Numbered from the stretch's first letter, positions 54,435-63,889 are shown. The stretch is DNA of 64,000 nucleotides from Jeotgalicoccus meleagridis (GCF_903994045.1 NZ_CAJEWD010000008.1:849843-913842), one strand, 5' to 3'. Notes: generated by a model from the letters alone, not told the origin. Numbers and translations: made by a program.

Positions 54435-56237
54435 TTATTCAACTGTTACTGATTTTGCAAGGTTACGTGGTTTATCGACATCATTACCTCTGTGTAATGC
54501 TGCGTAGTAAGAAATCAATTGATAAACTACAACTGACACGAGTGGTGTTAGCATTTCATCAACACGAGGGATGATATAGCTGTCGCCTTCTTGTTCTAAG
54601 CCTTCCATTGCGATCGTGCACACATTGGCACCACGGGCTGCAACTTCTTGGGCGTTACCTCGGGTGTTTAGATTTACTTTTTCTTGAGTAATCAATGAGA
54701 ACACTGGTGTTCCGTCTTCAATCAGGGCGATAGTACCATGTTTTAATTCTCCTCCAGCGAATCCTTCTGCCTGGATATAAGAAATTTCTTTTAGTTTAAG
54801 CGCACCTTCAAGCCCTACATAGTAGTCCATCGTTCTACCGATAAAGAAAGCATTTCTAGTTGTTTCTAAAAAGTTCTTAACAATTTCTTCAATAGTTGAT
54901 GCATCATCAATCACTGATGTGATGGCAGTGGTTACTTTACCGAGCTCTGACATTAAGTTCAAGTCACTCTTTTTACCAAGTTCCCTAGCTGTGACAGCTG
55001 CTACAATTGATAAAACCGCAATTTGTGCTACATAAGCTTTAGTAGATGCCACCGCAATCTCTGGTCCAGCATGTAAGATTAAAGTCTGGTCTGCTTCACG
55101 AGATAAGGTTGAGCCTACTACGTTTGTAATCGTTAAAGCAGGATAGCCTTTTTCTTTAATATCTACCAGTACTGCACGGCTGTCAGCAGTTTCACCTGAT
55201 TGCGAAATAAAGATGAACAGTGGTTTTTCTGATAGTAATGGAGTGTTATAAACGAACTCTGAGGCAACGTGGACTTCTGTCGGAACACCTGCCCATTTTT
55301 CTATATATTCTTTACCAATTAAGCCAGCATGATAACTCGTTCCTGCTGCAATAATATATAGTCTATCTGCATCGTTTAATTGCTTGATAATTGCATCATC
55401 AATTTTAAAGTCACCATTATCATCTTGATATTCTTTAATGATTTTACGCATAACTTGTGGCTGTTCATTGATTTCTTTAATCATATAATGCGGGTAAGTT
55501 CCAAGCTCTGTATCACTTGCATCAATCTCAGCAATATAAGATTCACGCTCTATGTCGTTTCCTTCTAAATCCTGAATAATCATCTGATCTCTCATGACTT
55601 GAATAACTTCTCCATCCATTAACTCAACAAAATTATTGGTTAATTTGAGCATAGCCATAGCATCAGAAGTAATGACATTAAAATCTTCCCCTGCACCTAG
55701 TAGAAGTGGCGATTTATTTTTAGCAGCATAAATTGTATGATCATCTTCATTGTCTAAAAGACCTAAGGCATAAGAGCCATGTAGTAAAGATAAAGTCTTT
55801 TTAAACGCTTCTAGAGTCGATGATCCTTCTTTTGCAAATTTAGCAATTAACTGTACGATAATTTCTGTATCTGTATCAGACACTAAATTAACATCTTCTA
55901 AATAGTCTTCTTTTAATTGGACATAGTTTTCAATGACACCATTATGAACAAGTGTAAAACGCCCATCAAGACTCTGATGAGGATGTGAGTTCACAACACT
56001 CGGTTCACCATGAGTTGCCCAACGTGTGTGACCTATCCCAACTTTGCCTTCGAAATCATCTTCAACTTTATTTCTTAAATCTCTGATTCTACCTTTTTCT
56101 TTGAATACTTTAGTTTCATCCTCACCTTTGACTGCAATACCTGCTGAATCATAACCACGGTATTCAAGTTTCTCTAAACTTTGTAAGAGGATTTCTTTTA
56201 CATCTCTAGATCCAATATATCCAACAATTCCACACAT
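54435..56237 (-). CDS. glmS: Glutamine-fructose-6-phosphate aminotransferase
   Basis: Makes glucosamine-6-phosphate from fructose-6-phosphate and glutamine, the first step to UDP-GlcNAc for the wall. The mature protein is 600 residues. The catalytic Cys directly follows the initiator Met (MCGIVGYIG), which fixes the start at 56237; an upstream in-frame ATG lies inside the ribozyme. The N-terminal Ntn glutaminase has [11 protein letters not shown] near 75, two SIS domains follow with SQSGETADS near 350, and the chain ends in KSVTVE. The product is passed to GlmM encoded nearby. Confidence 0.96.
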   Translation of the reverse strand: MCGIVGYIGSRDVKEILLQSLEKLEYRGYDSAGIAVKGEDETKVFKEKGRIRDLRNKVEDDFEGKVGIGHTRWATHGEPSVVNSHPHQSLDGRFTLVHNGVIENYVQLKEDYLEDVNLVSDTDTEIIVQLIAKFAKEGSSTLEAFKKTLSLLHGSYALGLLDNEDDHTIYAAKNKSPLLLGAGEDFNVITSDAMAMLKLTNNFVELMDGEVIQVMRDQMIIQDLEGNDIERESYIAEIDASDTELGTYPHYMIKEINEQPQVMRKIIKEYQDDNGDFKIDDAIIKQLNDADRLYIIAAGTSYHAGLIGKEYIEKWAGVPTEVHVASEFVYNTPLLSEKPLFIFISQSGETADSRAVLVDIKEKGYPALTITNVVGSTLSREADQTLILHAGPEIAVASTKAYVAQIAVLSIVAAVTARELGKKSDLNLMSELGKVTTAITSVIDDASTIEEIVKNFLETTRNAFFIGRTMDYYVGLEGALKLKEISYIQAEGFAGGELKHGTIALIEDGTPVFSLITQEKVNLNTRGNAQEVAARGANVCTIAMEGLEQEGDSYIIPRVDEMLTPLVSVVVYQLISYYAALHRGNDVDKPRNLAKSVTVE

Positions 56238-56265
56238 AAAATTTACTCCTAATTTTTGATTTTTT

Positions 56266-56407
56266 TTGTGGAATATCTGCTCTGTCAGATCGATCACTCG
56301 ATAGTTTTAACAGATAAACTAACGAATACTTTAGTATCCGGGACAGTATCCGCCGAAATTTCGATAACTGTCCTCCTCGTCAGCAGTGGTATACTGCTCT
56401 GGCGCTA
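56266..56407 (-). ncRNA. glmS ribozyme (glucosamine-6-phosphate riboswitch)
   Basis: Self-cleaving leader RNA that cuts itself when GlcN6P binds and so lowers GlmS. Read on the minus strand, the conserved core is present in order: AGCGCC at the cleavage site (56401-56406), GACGAGG (56375-56381), TTATCGA (56361-56367), ATTTCGGCGGAT (56348-56359) and CCCGG (56338-56342). Long P3 and P4 stems follow, the latter closed by ATCTGT/ACAGAGCAGAT. It ends about 30 nt before the glmS ATG. Confidence 0.95.
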
Positions 56408-56508
56408 TTCCGATTTTTTTAAATATGTCCCTCCTTTTTAGTCAGAGTAAAAGTGTAAATTAAAAATAAAAAATTTACAAGTATTTTTTGACCATTTTCT
56501 TCCAAAAG

Positions 56509-56703
56509 TTAATTGATGATTTCTTTTACTCTTCCCACCAATCCATTATCCAATCTCACTTTAATGCCGTGTGGATGATTTGGTGAATTGGTTAAGATTT
56601 TTTCAACAATACCTTCGGTCAATTTACCAGTTCTTTGATCATGCTTTTGAACAATTTTAACTTCACTACCAATTTTTATATCTGCTCTTTTATTTCCATT
56701 CAT
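56509..56703 (-). CDS. ywbE: YwbE family protein
   Basis: Small basic protein of 64 residues. The segments DQRTGKLTEGIVEKILTNS and HPHGIKVRLDNGLVGRVKEI are the signature of the YwbE family, a small beta-rich protein of unknown function found widely in Bacillales. The start at 56703 has AGGAGA 6 nt upstream; the longer frame lacks a site. It lies upstream of the glmS ribozyme in the same direction with no clear terminator between them. Confidence 0.85.
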   Translation of the reverse strand: MNGNKRADIKIGSEVKIVQKHDQRTGKLTEGIVEKILTNSPNHPHGIKVRLDNGLVGRVKEIIN

Positions 56704-56811
56704 ATACATTCTCCTATTCATATTTTTATTTAACATTGTTTAGTTTTCGTTTAGATAAAGTTATATAAATGTGTAATATCATGTTATAATATTGACAAGG
56801 AGGCTCTCACC

Positions 56812-57351
56812 ATGAAAGGTAAAACTCATGTTATTGGCGGACTTACAGCCGGCTTGTCAGTCGCCTACTTCACCTATACTGATCCTATAATTTTAGTGAG
56901 TGCGAGTGTAGTCGGGTCACTTATTCCTGACATCTGCCATTCTGGCAGTCGTCTAGGTAAAAATCTACCAATTTTATCCAGACTCATCAATTTTGTTTTT
57001 GGTCATCGCTCATTTACACATAGCTTAGTATTTTTAATTTTAACTGCTTTTTTAGTCGATTATTTCTTTCCAAACGATGCGCTTAAAATTGGTTTACTAG
57101 CAGGAATGATCAGTCATTACATATTAGATATGGGAACTAAAAGTGGAATTCAGTTATTTTTCCCAATCGATTTCAAAGTAAAATTCCCTATCACTACACG
57201 CACAGGGAGTCACGCAGAAAAGTTAATATTTAGCCTACTATGTCTCGTCTCGCTTTACTTAGCCTTTCAAGTCTTTAGTCTATATATTTACACATTTATT
57301 AATGACTTCAATATATCAAGTGCTCTTCCAAGCATCATCATACATAATTAA
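56812..57351 (+). CDS. YdjM-like membrane-bound metal-dependent hydrolase
   Basis: Membrane protein of 179 residues with four or five helices. The conserved polar residues of the YdjM/DUF457 group are THVIGGL near residue 4, SLIPDICHSGSRLG near 41 and GHRSFTHSLVF near 64, a His/Asp set that suggests metal binding and phospholipid or phosphatase chemistry in the membrane. Function unproven. AAGGAGG precedes the ATG. It is convergent with glmM, with a shared terminator. Confidence 0.8.
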   Translation: MKGKTHVIGGLTAGLSVAYFTYTDPIILVSASVVGSLIPDICHSGSRLGKNLPILSRLINFVFGHRSFTHSLVFLILTAFLVDYFFPNDALKIGLLAGMISHYILDMGTKSGIQLFFPIDFKVKFPITTRTGSHAEKLIFSLLCLVSLYLAFQVFSLYIYTFINDFNISSALPSIIIHN

Positions 57352-57380
57352 AAGGCGCTAGGGGGTTCCTAGCGCCTTTA
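57351..57380. terminator. Bidirectional terminator between ydjM-like gene and glmM
   Basis: Perfect 12-bp stem AAAGGCGCTAGG/CCTAGCGCCTTT with a 5-nt loop between convergent genes. The stem begins at the last base of the plus-strand stop codon. Confidence 0.85.
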
Positions 57381-57382
57381 CC

Positions 57383-58735
57383 TTACTTACCTAAGCCCAT
57401 TTCAGCTTCTACAACTTCTGCAATTTCTGAACTGTAGTCACGAACAAGCTCTTCTGTTTCTGCTTCCACCATGACACGTACTAATGGCTCTGTACCAGAT
57501 GCACGAACAAGAATACGGCCATTTCCTGCCATTTTCTCTTCTACTTGTGACATCACTTCTTTTACTTTTTCATTTTCAGTTACATGATGTTTATCTGTCA
57601 CTCTAACATTGACAAGTTCTTGTGGGAAGGTTTCGATTTGAGCGGCTAACTCACTGAGTTTTTTACCTGACTCTTTCACAACAGCTGCTAAATGTACACC
57701 TGTTAACAAACCATCACCAGTTGTATTGTAGTCCATCATCACAATGTGACCTGATTGCTCTCCACCTAAGTTATAACCATGTTCTCTCATTTCAGCAACG
57801 ACATATCTGTCGCCTACTTTTGTCTTATCAGATCTCATACCATGTGCTTCAATCGCTTTGTAGAAACCTAAGTTACTCATTACTGTAGAGACAACTGTAT
57901 CATCTTTAAGTAGACCTTTTTCTTTCATATCTTGTGCCAAGATAAACATGATCTTATCGCCGTCAACAATTTCTCCTTTTTCATCAACAGCAATAATTCT
58001 ATCTCCGTCACCATCAAAAGCAAGTCCGAAATCACATTCCTCATCTTTAACTAATTCCTGTAGTCTTTCAGGATGAGTAGACCCTACTTCAGCATTGATA
58101 TTTGTACCATCTGGGTTTGAGCCGACCGTTACAGTATCCGCTTCTAAATCTCCAAATAAGTATGGTCCTAAGTGATAAGTCGAACCATGCGCACCATCTA
58201 TACCAATTTTAAGACCTTCAAAATCAGTATCAATTGTCGATTTAATATAGCTTAAATACTTCTGTCCGCCTTCAAAGTAATCTGAAATAGAACCAACCTC
58301 AACACCAGTTGGTCTTGGCAGATTATCACTGTCTTGATCCAGGTAGGACTCAATTACTTCTTCTTGCTCATCTGTAAGTTTAAAGCCATCTGGCCCAAAG
58401 AATTTAATACCATTGTCCTCAACTGGATTATGTGATGCTGAGATCATTACGCCAGCATTCGCTTCCATATCTTTTGTAAGATAAGCGACACCTGGAGTTG
58501 AAATTACACCGAGTCGCATAACTTCTGCCCCAATAGATAATAAACCAGCGATTAAGGCAGATTCTAACATCTCTCCAGAGATGCGGGTATCTCTACCTAC
58601 AAGTACACGCGGTTTCTCATCAGTTTGGTTAATTAATGCATAGCCTCCAAATCTTCCGAGTTTAAAAGCGAGTTCTGGTGTTAATCCTTCGTTTGCAACT
58701 CCTCTAACTCCATCTGTTCCAAAATACTTACCCAT
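57383..58735 (-). CDS. glmM: Phosphoglucosamine mutase
   Basis: Converts glucosamine-6-phosphate to glucosamine-1-phosphate for UDP-GlcNAc synthesis. The chain of 450 residues starts [20 protein letters not shown], the phosphorylated Ser is in SASHNP near residue 102, the metal loop is FDGDGDR near 242, sugar-binding GGEQSGH is near 325 and phosphate-binding [12 protein letters not shown] is near the end. It is the last gene of the cdaA-cdaR-glmM operon. GlmM of related species binds and inhibits CdaA. Confidence 0.96.
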   Translation of the reverse strand: MGKYFGTDGVRGVANEGLTPELAFKLGRFGGYALINQTDEKPRVLVGRDTRISGEMLESALIAGLLSIGAEVMRLGVISTPGVAYLTKDMEANAGVMISASHNPVEDNGIKFFGPDGFKLTDEQEEVIESYLDQDSDNLPRPTGVEVGSISDYFEGGQKYLSYIKSTIDTDFEGLKIGIDGAHGSTYHLGPYLFGDLEADTVTVGSNPDGTNINAEVGSTHPERLQELVKDEECDFGLAFDGDGDRIIAVDEKGEIVDGDKIMFILAQDMKEKGLLKDDTVVSTVMSNLGFYKAIEAHGMRSDKTKVGDRYVVAEMREHGYNLGGEQSGHIVMMDYNTTGDGLLTGVHLAAVVKESGKKLSELAAQIETFPQELVNVRVTDKHHVTENEKVKEVMSQVEEKMAGNGRILVRASGTEPLVRVMVEAETEELVRDYSSEIAEVVEAEMGLGK

Positions 58736-58762
58736 AATAATCTCCTTTTCGTAAATAGCTTA

Positions 58763-59704
58763 TTAATCTTTTTCAATTGTAACATCTGCTTCTAACACAG
58801 CAGGTTCACTTTTCGTCACATTTTCTGGTAAATCTAATTTAACATCTTTCGTCCCTGATGTCGTCATACCTTCTACATCAATCTCTGCTGTCACAGAGTT
58901 AACAGATTCAAGTGTTGCTTCATCACCGTATATATCAATTGTATCACGATTTAACTCAATTTCCGATACGCTTCGTCCGTCAGCTGGTTCTCCAAGAACC
59001 TTCTGACTTACAGGAACTTCTTTTTTCAATTCATCGACTTGAATTTCTACCCGAACTTTAGCAGGTTCAATCACAACATCTAATTTATTGTACTGGGCAT
59101 CAAAGGCAGTCACTTCCGCCTCTTCAACTGTTTCATCTGTAATGCTCGACATATCTGACAGCGTCGCTCTCACATATTGAATACGGTTCATAGTCGATTC
59201 TCCACCTTTAACAGTCACGTTAGCAGGATCTACTTTTACAGAGTCTAGCTGATAACTTGAACCTACACGTCCATCATTAATATCTGCTTGGACTTCAAAG
59301 TTTTGAGTGACTAAATTCTGAACCGTCACATTGGCTGTTTCTGGCTGGACTGTTGCACTCACATTTTCCGGCAAACCATTCACTGAATAGAACACTTCAT
59401 GCTCACCTGGTTCTCGGCTTCTGAGATCGACTACGACTTCAAAGTTTTTAGTCGCTTGTAATCTCTTAACGTTAGAACTAGAACCAGTGAGTTCCACAGT
59501 CACTTCTCGAGGTAGACCTGACACGTAGTACTCTTCTTCATCATAGAGCACTTCTACCGGCACATTTTCTATGGTCTGTGATTCGTCATTTATTGAGTCA
59601 TCACCGAATAGATTTGAACCGTCTAGAACATTATTAGCATTGATAAACATGAACACCGCTAGTAGAAAGGCAACGATACTTATACCGAGTTTATTTTCTA
59701 GCAA
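58763..59704 (-). CDS. cdaR: CdaA regulatory protein (YbbR domains)
   Basis: Membrane-anchored regulator of the diadenylate cyclase, 313 residues. One N-terminal helix (about 6-26) is followed by an extracytoplasmic part made of four YbbR-type repeats. TTG at 59704 with AAGGAGG 8 nt upstream is the likely start, giving MLENKLGISI; the ATG 24 nt upstream has no site and lies within the end of cdaA. It overlaps cdaA by 14 nt and is followed by glmM. Confidence 0.9.
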   Translation of the reverse strand: MLENKLGISIVAFLLAVFMFINANNVLDGSNLFGDDSINDESQTIENVPVEVLYDEEEYYVSGLPREVTVELTGSSSNVKRLQATKNFEVVVDLRSREPGEHEVFYSVNGLPENVSATVQPETANVTVQNLVTQNFEVQADINDGRVGSSYQLDSVKVDPANVTVKGGESTMNRIQYVRATLSDMSSITDETVEEAEVTAFDAQYNKLDVVIEPAKVRVEIQVDELKKEVPVSQKVLGEPADGRSVSEIELNRDTIDIYGDEATLESVNSVTAEIDVEGMTTSGTKDVKLDLPENVTKSEPAVLEADVTIEKD

Positions 59705-60512
59705 ATAAACCGCCTCCTTCCTTAGCATTGGAAGTAACTAACCAGTTTTTACGAAGCAATTCCTCTAAGTTTTCCATCTTGATGTCCTTAGTCAGTTTAC
59801 CACCTTGAGTGACGGATACATTCCCAGTTTCTTCTGAGACGATAATGGTAAAGGCATCTGTTACCTCTGAAATACCAACAGCTGCACGGTGTCTTGTACC
59901 GAGGTCTTTAGCAATTTTATTGCTTTCAGATAACGGTAAGTAACTACCTGCTGTGGCTATTTTATCCCCTTGTATAATCATTGCACCATCATGTAAAGGC
60001 GTGTTGGGTATAAAAATATTAATTAGTAGCTGGGAGGAAATTTCAGAATATAACGGGACTCCAGTCTCTATGTAATCTTTAAGTCCAGTTTCTTTTTCTA
60101 AGACAATCAGTGCACCAATCCGTCTCTTGGCCATATATCTCACAGCCGTTAACATGTCTTGTGTGAGTTTTTCTAGCGCAGCTTCTTCACTGGAAGTGCT
60201 CGCTCTGAACAGGCTACCGCGTCCGAGCTGTTCAAGTGCTCTTCTTAATTCGGGTTGGAAGATAACAATAACGGCTAAGAACCCCCATTGTAAGACCATA
60301 TCGAATATTTGAGTTGTTGTTGTTAAATCAAAAAAGTTACTAATTACCCGCCCAATAATTATGAAGAATATCCCTTTGATTAACTGAACCGCCTTAGTCC
60401 CTTTAATAACAGTCAAGATTAAGTAAAAGACATACCAAACGATAAGTATGTCTATTAGGTTAGTAATCACAAAAGATGTCGTGATATTCTCAAAAAAGTT
60501 GGCTGTCTCCAT
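59691..60512 (-). CDS. cdaA: Diadenylate cyclase CdaA (DacA)
   Basis: Makes c-di-AMP from two ATP at the membrane; the product controls potassium and osmolyte uptake. The 273-residue chain has three N-terminal helices (about 14-35, 39-56, 62-82) and a DAC domain with DGAMII near residue 170 and TRHRAAVG near 202, the two catalytic motifs. The start at 60512 follows AAGGAAA by 6 nt. It lies 22 nt after an HTH-TPR regulator gene, with cdaR and glmM downstream. Confidence 0.95.
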   Translation of the reverse strand: METANFFENITTSFVITNLIDILIVWYVFYLILTVIKGTKAVQLIKGIFFIIIGRVISNFFDLTTTTQIFDMVLQWGFLAVIVIFQPELRRALEQLGRGSLFRASTSSEEAALEKLTQDMLTAVRYMAKRRIGALIVLEKETGLKDYIETGVPLYSEISSQLLINIFIPNTPLHDGAMIIQGDKIATAGSYLPLSESNKIAKDLGTRHRAAVGISEVTDAFTIIVSEETGNVSVTQGGKLTKDIKMENLEELLRKNWLVTSNAKEGGGLFARK

Positions 60513-60534
60513 AATGATTTTCCTTTCTATTATG

Positions 60535-61482
60535 TTATAAGCCACCTAATCTCTCTGTAAGTTCCTCATATAAATCTTTTAATTCAGGGATCGTTATAGA
60601 GCTCACATTGAAATCAACAAGAGTCTTGTACAACTGGCCAGCTTCTCTTACCTTATCCAGTTGATAAAGACCATAAGCTTTTAATAATTTAAGTTCGCTA
60701 TCTGTCGTATCCTCTACAACATCAATTGCTTCTTGGTAATGCTCGTTTTTTATAAGTAAAAAGACTTTTAGTTTCTCTATCGCTTCAGGTTTATAATCTA
60801 TACCGAGTCGATTAGAGATGCTATCTATATCTTTAATTATTCTACTTGCTGTGTAGTATTGTTTAAATATAATATAACATTTAACCAATGCATAGCGTAA
60901 TTTTAAATCTGATAGATTTAGTTCATCAAACTTAGTAAGCATATAAAGTGCGGACTCTAATACATCCACCGCTTGATCGACTTTACCATCATCGACTAAG
61001 AGTTTAGCTTTTAACATGACAGCATTGATATAGTGCTGATTAATCGCCACTGTCGATAAGTTATGCAGGGCTTTATCGATATTAAGACGTGCTTTTTTGA
61101 TATCTTTTAAATAATAATAGTAATTTGCATAAATTAAATAAATTCGTCCACTATCCGGTAAGGGGATGTCTTCAATGTGCTCATATTCTTTTTCAATAAA
61201 ATATTTAATAGCATCATAATCTTCGTTAGTCACCTTTAACTCATAATGGCCAATTTCACGTAATATTTCAAAGTTGTTATATTTAAAATGAGAAACTTCT
61301 GTCATAAAATCATTCACAGTACAATTTAAACGCTTGCTCAATTTCACCAATACGTTTGTTGAAGGTTGTACCGTACCTTTTTCAATAAGACTCAAATAAG
61401 TGCGCGAGATTATTCCTTCTGCTAACTCTTCTTGTGTTAAATTATTGTTATTACGGATTTCCTTGATTCTTTGACCTATCAT
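60535..61482 (-). CDS. HTH regulator with TPR-like sensor domain
   Basis: Protein of 315 residues. An Xre-type helix-turn-helix (about 3-58, with LTQEELAEGIISRTYLSLIEKG) precedes about 250 residues of helical repeats of TPR type, with recurrent Tyr/Leu/Ala patterns. This is the layout of Rgg, PlcR and other peptide-sensing (RRNPP) regulators, but no propeptide gene is evident. The start at 61482 has AGGGGG 6 nt upstream. It heads the transcript that continues into cdaA, cdaR and glmM, 22 nt away, and so may control or respond to c-di-AMP synthesis. Confidence 0.78.
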   Translation of the reverse strand: MIGQRIKEIRNNNNLTQEELAEGIISRTYLSLIEKGTVQPSTNVLVKLSKRLNCTVNDFMTEVSHFKYNNFEILREIGHYELKVTNEDYDAIKYFIEKEYEHIEDIPLPDSGRIYLIYANYYYYLKDIKKARLNIDKALHNLSTVAINQHYINAVMLKAKLLVDDGKVDQAVDVLESALYMLTKFDELNLSDLKLRYALVKCYIIFKQYYTASRIIKDIDSISNRLGIDYKPEAIEKLKVFLLIKNEHYQEAIDVVEDTTDSELKLLKAYGLYQLDKVREAGQLYKTLVDFNVSSITIPELKDLYEELTERLGGL

Positions 61483-61511
61483 AGTCATCCCCCTAAGTAC
61501 TTAACATTTTA

Positions 61512-61540
61512 ATAATACCAAATTAGAAAATATGTAACAA
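61512..61540 (-). promoter_or_regulatory. Promoter of the regulator-cdaA-cdaR-glmM operon
   Basis: On the minus strand TTGTTA (61535-61540), a 17-nt spacer and TATTAT (61512-61517), about 30 nt before the regulator start. Confidence 0.6.
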
Positions 61541-61621
61541 ATATTCTCATTCTTTAAAATACTGTTTAATTGACGGGATTTACATTTTACATGATAATAA
61601 AAGAAAACTTTGGAGGATAAA

Positions 61622-62092
61622 ATGAAAAAATTGCTCATCATTAAAGATTTAGAGCAACTGAAGTCAATTAGCGATCCTTTTAGAATGAAACTATTAGGTA
61701 TGTTAGCCAAAGAGGCAAAAACAGGTCAAATGTTAGCAGATGAACTCGATATTCCTAGAGCAAAAGTGCACTATCATATTAATCAGCTTGTGAAAAATAA
61801 CATCATCACTGTCTCACACACTCTTGAAAAGAAAAGTATCCTTCAGAAATTTTATCAACCTGTAGCGGAGTTTATCGTTCCAGACTTGAGCATACTTAAT
61901 TATAGAAATGAAGAAGACGACTTCGCTCCTCATGTTTTCAAAATAAAAACAAGCCCGTACCAAATAAATGCCCTATTAAAAGATATTGAAACTTTGTCAG
62001 CTGAAAAACCTCTAGTTTCAAATGATGAACATAGTGAATTTTTAATAAATGTTATAGAATTAAATAATAAAATGAACGAAGAGGGAGATTAG
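61622..62092 (+). CDS. ArsR-like winged-helix regulator
   Basis: Regulator of 156 residues. The N-terminal winged helix-turn-helix reads ISDPFRMKLLGMLAKEAKTGQMLADELDIPRAKVHYHINQL, an ArsR/HTH_20 pattern, followed by a C-terminal domain without a cysteine metal site, so it is probably not a metal sensor. The start at 61622 has GGAGG 5 nt upstream. It is divergent from the HTH-TPR regulator and convergent with arginase. Its targets are unknown. Confidence 0.75.
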   Translation: MKKLLIIKDLEQLKSISDPFRMKLLGMLAKEAKTGQMLADELDIPRAKVHYHINQLVKNNIITVSHTLEKKSILQKFYQPVAEFIVPDLSILNYRNEEDDFAPHVFKIKTSPYQINALLKDIETLSAEKPLVSNDEHSEFLINVIELNNKMNEEGD

Positions 62093-62113
62093 ATAACTGT
62101 CTAATCTCCCTTT
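62083..62113. terminator. Bidirectional terminator between ArsR-like gene and arginase
   Basis: Perfect 11-bp stem GGGAGATTAGA/TCTAATCTCCC with a 6-nt loop. One arm contains the last codons and stop of the plus-strand gene, and T-rich sequence follows it. Confidence 0.8.
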
Positions 62114-63014
62114 AAAGTTGTGTTTTTCCAAAGATAAATTCTGTGAGTTCTGCTGCCTTCACTGCTGTTTCATTACCATTATCAAGTAGTGGATTAACTT
62201 CTACTAAATCAGCTGAGACTAAACGTCCCGATCTATAAAGAGTCGTCAATGCCTCTTGTAATTCAGCTAAGAAAAGTCCACCGTTCACTTTAGTCCCTGT
62301 ACCTGGCATTTCAATTGGATCTAAGCTATCAACATCTAAAGATAGATGGATAGCGTCACATGATTTTAATTTTTCTAAAGCTTTTTCAATTAAGTTACTT
62401 AGCTTATTTTGGCGAATATCTGTCATAGTGTAACACTCTATATTATGTTTTTTAATATACGCTTTTTCTCCACTATCAAGATCTCTCGCTCCGACTATGA
62501 CTAAGTTTTCATGTTTGATTTTAGCCCCATCTCCATGAACATTTATTAAGTCCTCATTACCTTCACCTAACAAGACGCCAACTGGCATACCGTGAATATT
62601 GCCACTTGGAGAAGTAAGACTACTATTGATGTCACCGTGGGCATCTATCCAAATCACACCTAGATTATCATAATGCTTAGAAATACCAGCAACTGAGCCT
62701 ATTGATAAGCTATGATCTCCTCCTATGATAAAAGGAAAATGACCTTTTTCAATACTTTCATCTGTTGCATCTGCCAAGACCTTAGAGAAGTCCAGGACTT
62801 CTTTTAAATTAATCAGCCCTTCATCATCTTTCACACTAGTCGGTCCTGCCCAGACTCCATATGTACCTTTTACATTTCCAAGATCATTCACTTGATGACC
62901 TAAATCTTCTAGCTTTTCTTTTAATGAACAAAAACGCACTGCATCTGGTCCTAATGCCACCCCTGGTTTTCTTTGACCAAACGCTGTTGGTGCACCAATA
63001 ATATCTATTATCAT
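62112..63014 (-). CDS. rocF: Arginase
   Basis: Manganese enzyme that splits arginine into ornithine and urea, 300 residues. The metal ligands are seen in GGDHSLSIG near residue 98, WIDAHGDINSS near 121 and LSLDVDSLDP near 223; the family signature PGTGTKVNGG follows. The start at 63014 lies behind GGGGGAA. It is monocistronic. A promoter whose spacer holds a cre-like site lies 45-75 nt upstream, consistent with catabolite repression of arginine breakdown in staphylococci. Confidence 0.95.
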   Translation of the reverse strand: MIIDIIGAPTAFGQRKPGVALGPDAVRFCSLKEKLEDLGHQVNDLGNVKGTYGVWAGPTSVKDDEGLINLKEVLDFSKVLADATDESIEKGHFPFIIGGDHSLSIGSVAGISKHYDNLGVIWIDAHGDINSSLTSPSGNIHGMPVGVLLGEGNEDLINVHGDGAKIKHENLVIVGARDLDSGEKAYIKKHNIECYTMTDIRQNKLSNLIEKALEKLKSCDAIHLSLDVDSLDPIEMPGTGTKVNGGLFLAELQEALTTLYRSGRLVSADLVEVNPLLDNGNETAVKAAELTEFIFGKTQL

Positions 63015-63059
63015 CCAAATTTCCCCCATACCCTCTAAATAAGACGCTTTATTTAATCA

Positions 63060-63088
63060 AATATACTAAAGAAAGCGCTTTTATACAA
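63060..63088 (-). promoter_or_regulatory. Arginase promoter with cre-like site
   Basis: On the minus strand TTGTAT (63083-63088), a 17-nt spacer and TATATT (63060-63065). The spacer holds AGAAAGCGCTTTTA (63070-63083, plus-strand reading), which has the perfect core AAAGCGCTTT and matches the cre consensus at 12 of 14 positions. Confidence 0.6.
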
Positions 63089-63125
63089 GGACTTATAAAT
63101 ATAAATAAATCAGGAAATTATGCAT

Positions 63126-63153
63126 AAAAAAAACACCCACAAAAGTGAGTGTT
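63126..63153 (-). terminator. Terminator of the rRNA-tRNA operon
   Basis: Stem AACACTCAC/GTGGGTGTT with a 4-nt loop and one G-U pair, followed on the minus strand by a T run. It lies 6 nt after the last tRNA. Confidence 0.9.
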
Positions 63154-63158
63154 AAGGA

Positions 63159-63231
63159 TGAGCCATGCAGGATTCGAACCTGCGACCCTCTGATTAAAAG
63201 TCAGATGCTCTACCGACTGAGCTAATGGCTC
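63159..63231 (-). tRNA. tRNA-Lys (TTT)
   Basis: Cloverleaf of 73 nt with acceptor GAGCCAT/ATGGCTC, GGTTCGAATCC T-arm and anticodon TTT. No CCA is encoded. Last tRNA of the operon. Confidence 0.95.
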
Positions 63232-63249
63232 CTATTAAGATACTTTAAA

Positions 63250-63321
63250 CTGGGCTGGAAGGATTCGAACCTTCGCGTCACGAGACCAAAACCCGTTGCC
63301 TTACCGCTTGGCTACAGCCCA
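63250..63321 (-). tRNA. tRNA-Gln (TTG)
   Basis: Cloverleaf of 72 nt with acceptor TGGGCTG/CAGCCCA, T-arm GGTTCGAATCC and anticodon TTG. No CCA is encoded. Confidence 0.95.
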
Positions 63322-63330
63322 AAATCATGG

Positions 63331-63411
63331 TGGAAGGGGGCAGATTCGAACTGCCGAACCCGAAGGAGCGGATTTACAGTCCGCCGCGTTTAGCCACTTC
63401 GCTACCCTTCC
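63331..63411 (-). tRNA. tRNA-Tyr (GTA)
   Basis: Cloverleaf of 81 nt with a long variable arm, acceptor GGAAGGG/CCCTTCC and anticodon GTA. CCA follows in the genome at 63328-63330. Confidence 0.95.
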
Positions 63412-63420
63412 AATGAAAAA

Positions 63421-63493
63421 TGGAGAATGACGGGCTCGAACCGCCGACCCTCTGCTTGTAAGGCAGATGCTCTCCCAGCTGAGCTAATTCTCC
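63421..63493 (-). tRNA. tRNA-Val (TAC)
   Basis: Cloverleaf of 73 nt with acceptor GGAGAAT/ATTCTCC, T-arm GGTTCGAGCCC and anticodon TAC. Confidence 0.95.
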
Positions 63494-63519
63494 ATATTAG
63501 ACTATAATATTATAAATGG

Positions 63520-63591
63520 TGACCCGTACGGGACTCGAACCCGTGTTACCGCCGTGAAAGGGCGGTGTCTTAACCGCTTGACCAACGGGCC
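63520..63591 (-). tRNA. tRNA-Glu (TTC)
   Basis: Cloverleaf of 72 nt with acceptor GGCCCGT/ACGGGTC and anticodon TTC. CCA follows at 63517-63519. Confidence 0.95.
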
Positions 63592-63607
63592 AAAGACAAA
63601 AAAATGG

Positions 63608-63679
63608 CTCCACAGGTAGGACTCGAACCTACGACCGATCGGTTAACAGCCGATAGCTCTACCACTGAGCTACTGTGGA
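63608..63679 (-). tRNA. tRNA-Asn (GTT)
   Basis: Cloverleaf of 72 nt with acceptor TCCACAG/CTGTGGA, T-arm GGTTCGAGTCC and anticodon GTT. CCA follows at 63605-63607. First tRNA after 5S. Confidence 0.95.
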
Positions 63680-63697
63680 ATAAAAATAAAATTATTA

Positions 63698-63812
63698 GCC
63701 TGGCAGCGTCCTACTCTTGCGGGACGTCAGTCCAACTACCATCGGCGCTGGAGAGCTTAACTACTGTGTTCGACATGGGAACAGGTGTGGCCTCTCCGCC
63801 ATCGCCGCCAGA
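63698..63812 (-). rRNA. rrf: 5S ribosomal RNA
   Basis: About 115 nt. Read on the minus strand it begins TCTGGCGGCGATGGCGGAG, contains the conserved CCCATGTCGAACACAG and ends GCTGCCAGGC, which pairs with the 5' end. Ends are placed to within a few nt. Confidence 0.95.
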
Positions 63813-63889
63813 CTATTGTTGAATGTAGTACACATTCAAAACCGGATAGAAGTATAAGTAAAGAGTGAACGCGTTTCTCTAGTATTTCT

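Noticed and set aside
56256..56441. Open frame over the glmS leader and N-terminal extension of GlmS
   Set aside because: The region is the glmS ribozyme, and GlmS needs Cys directly after the initiator Met, which fixes the start at 56237.
61515..61556. 13-residue peptide frame (possible propeptide for the HTH-TPR regulator)
   Set aside because: It lies inside the operon promoter and has no ribosome site, so it is probably chance.
63604..63822. 72-codon open frame over tRNA-Asn and 5S rRNA
   Set aside because: It lies entirely over structural RNA genes on the opposite strand.
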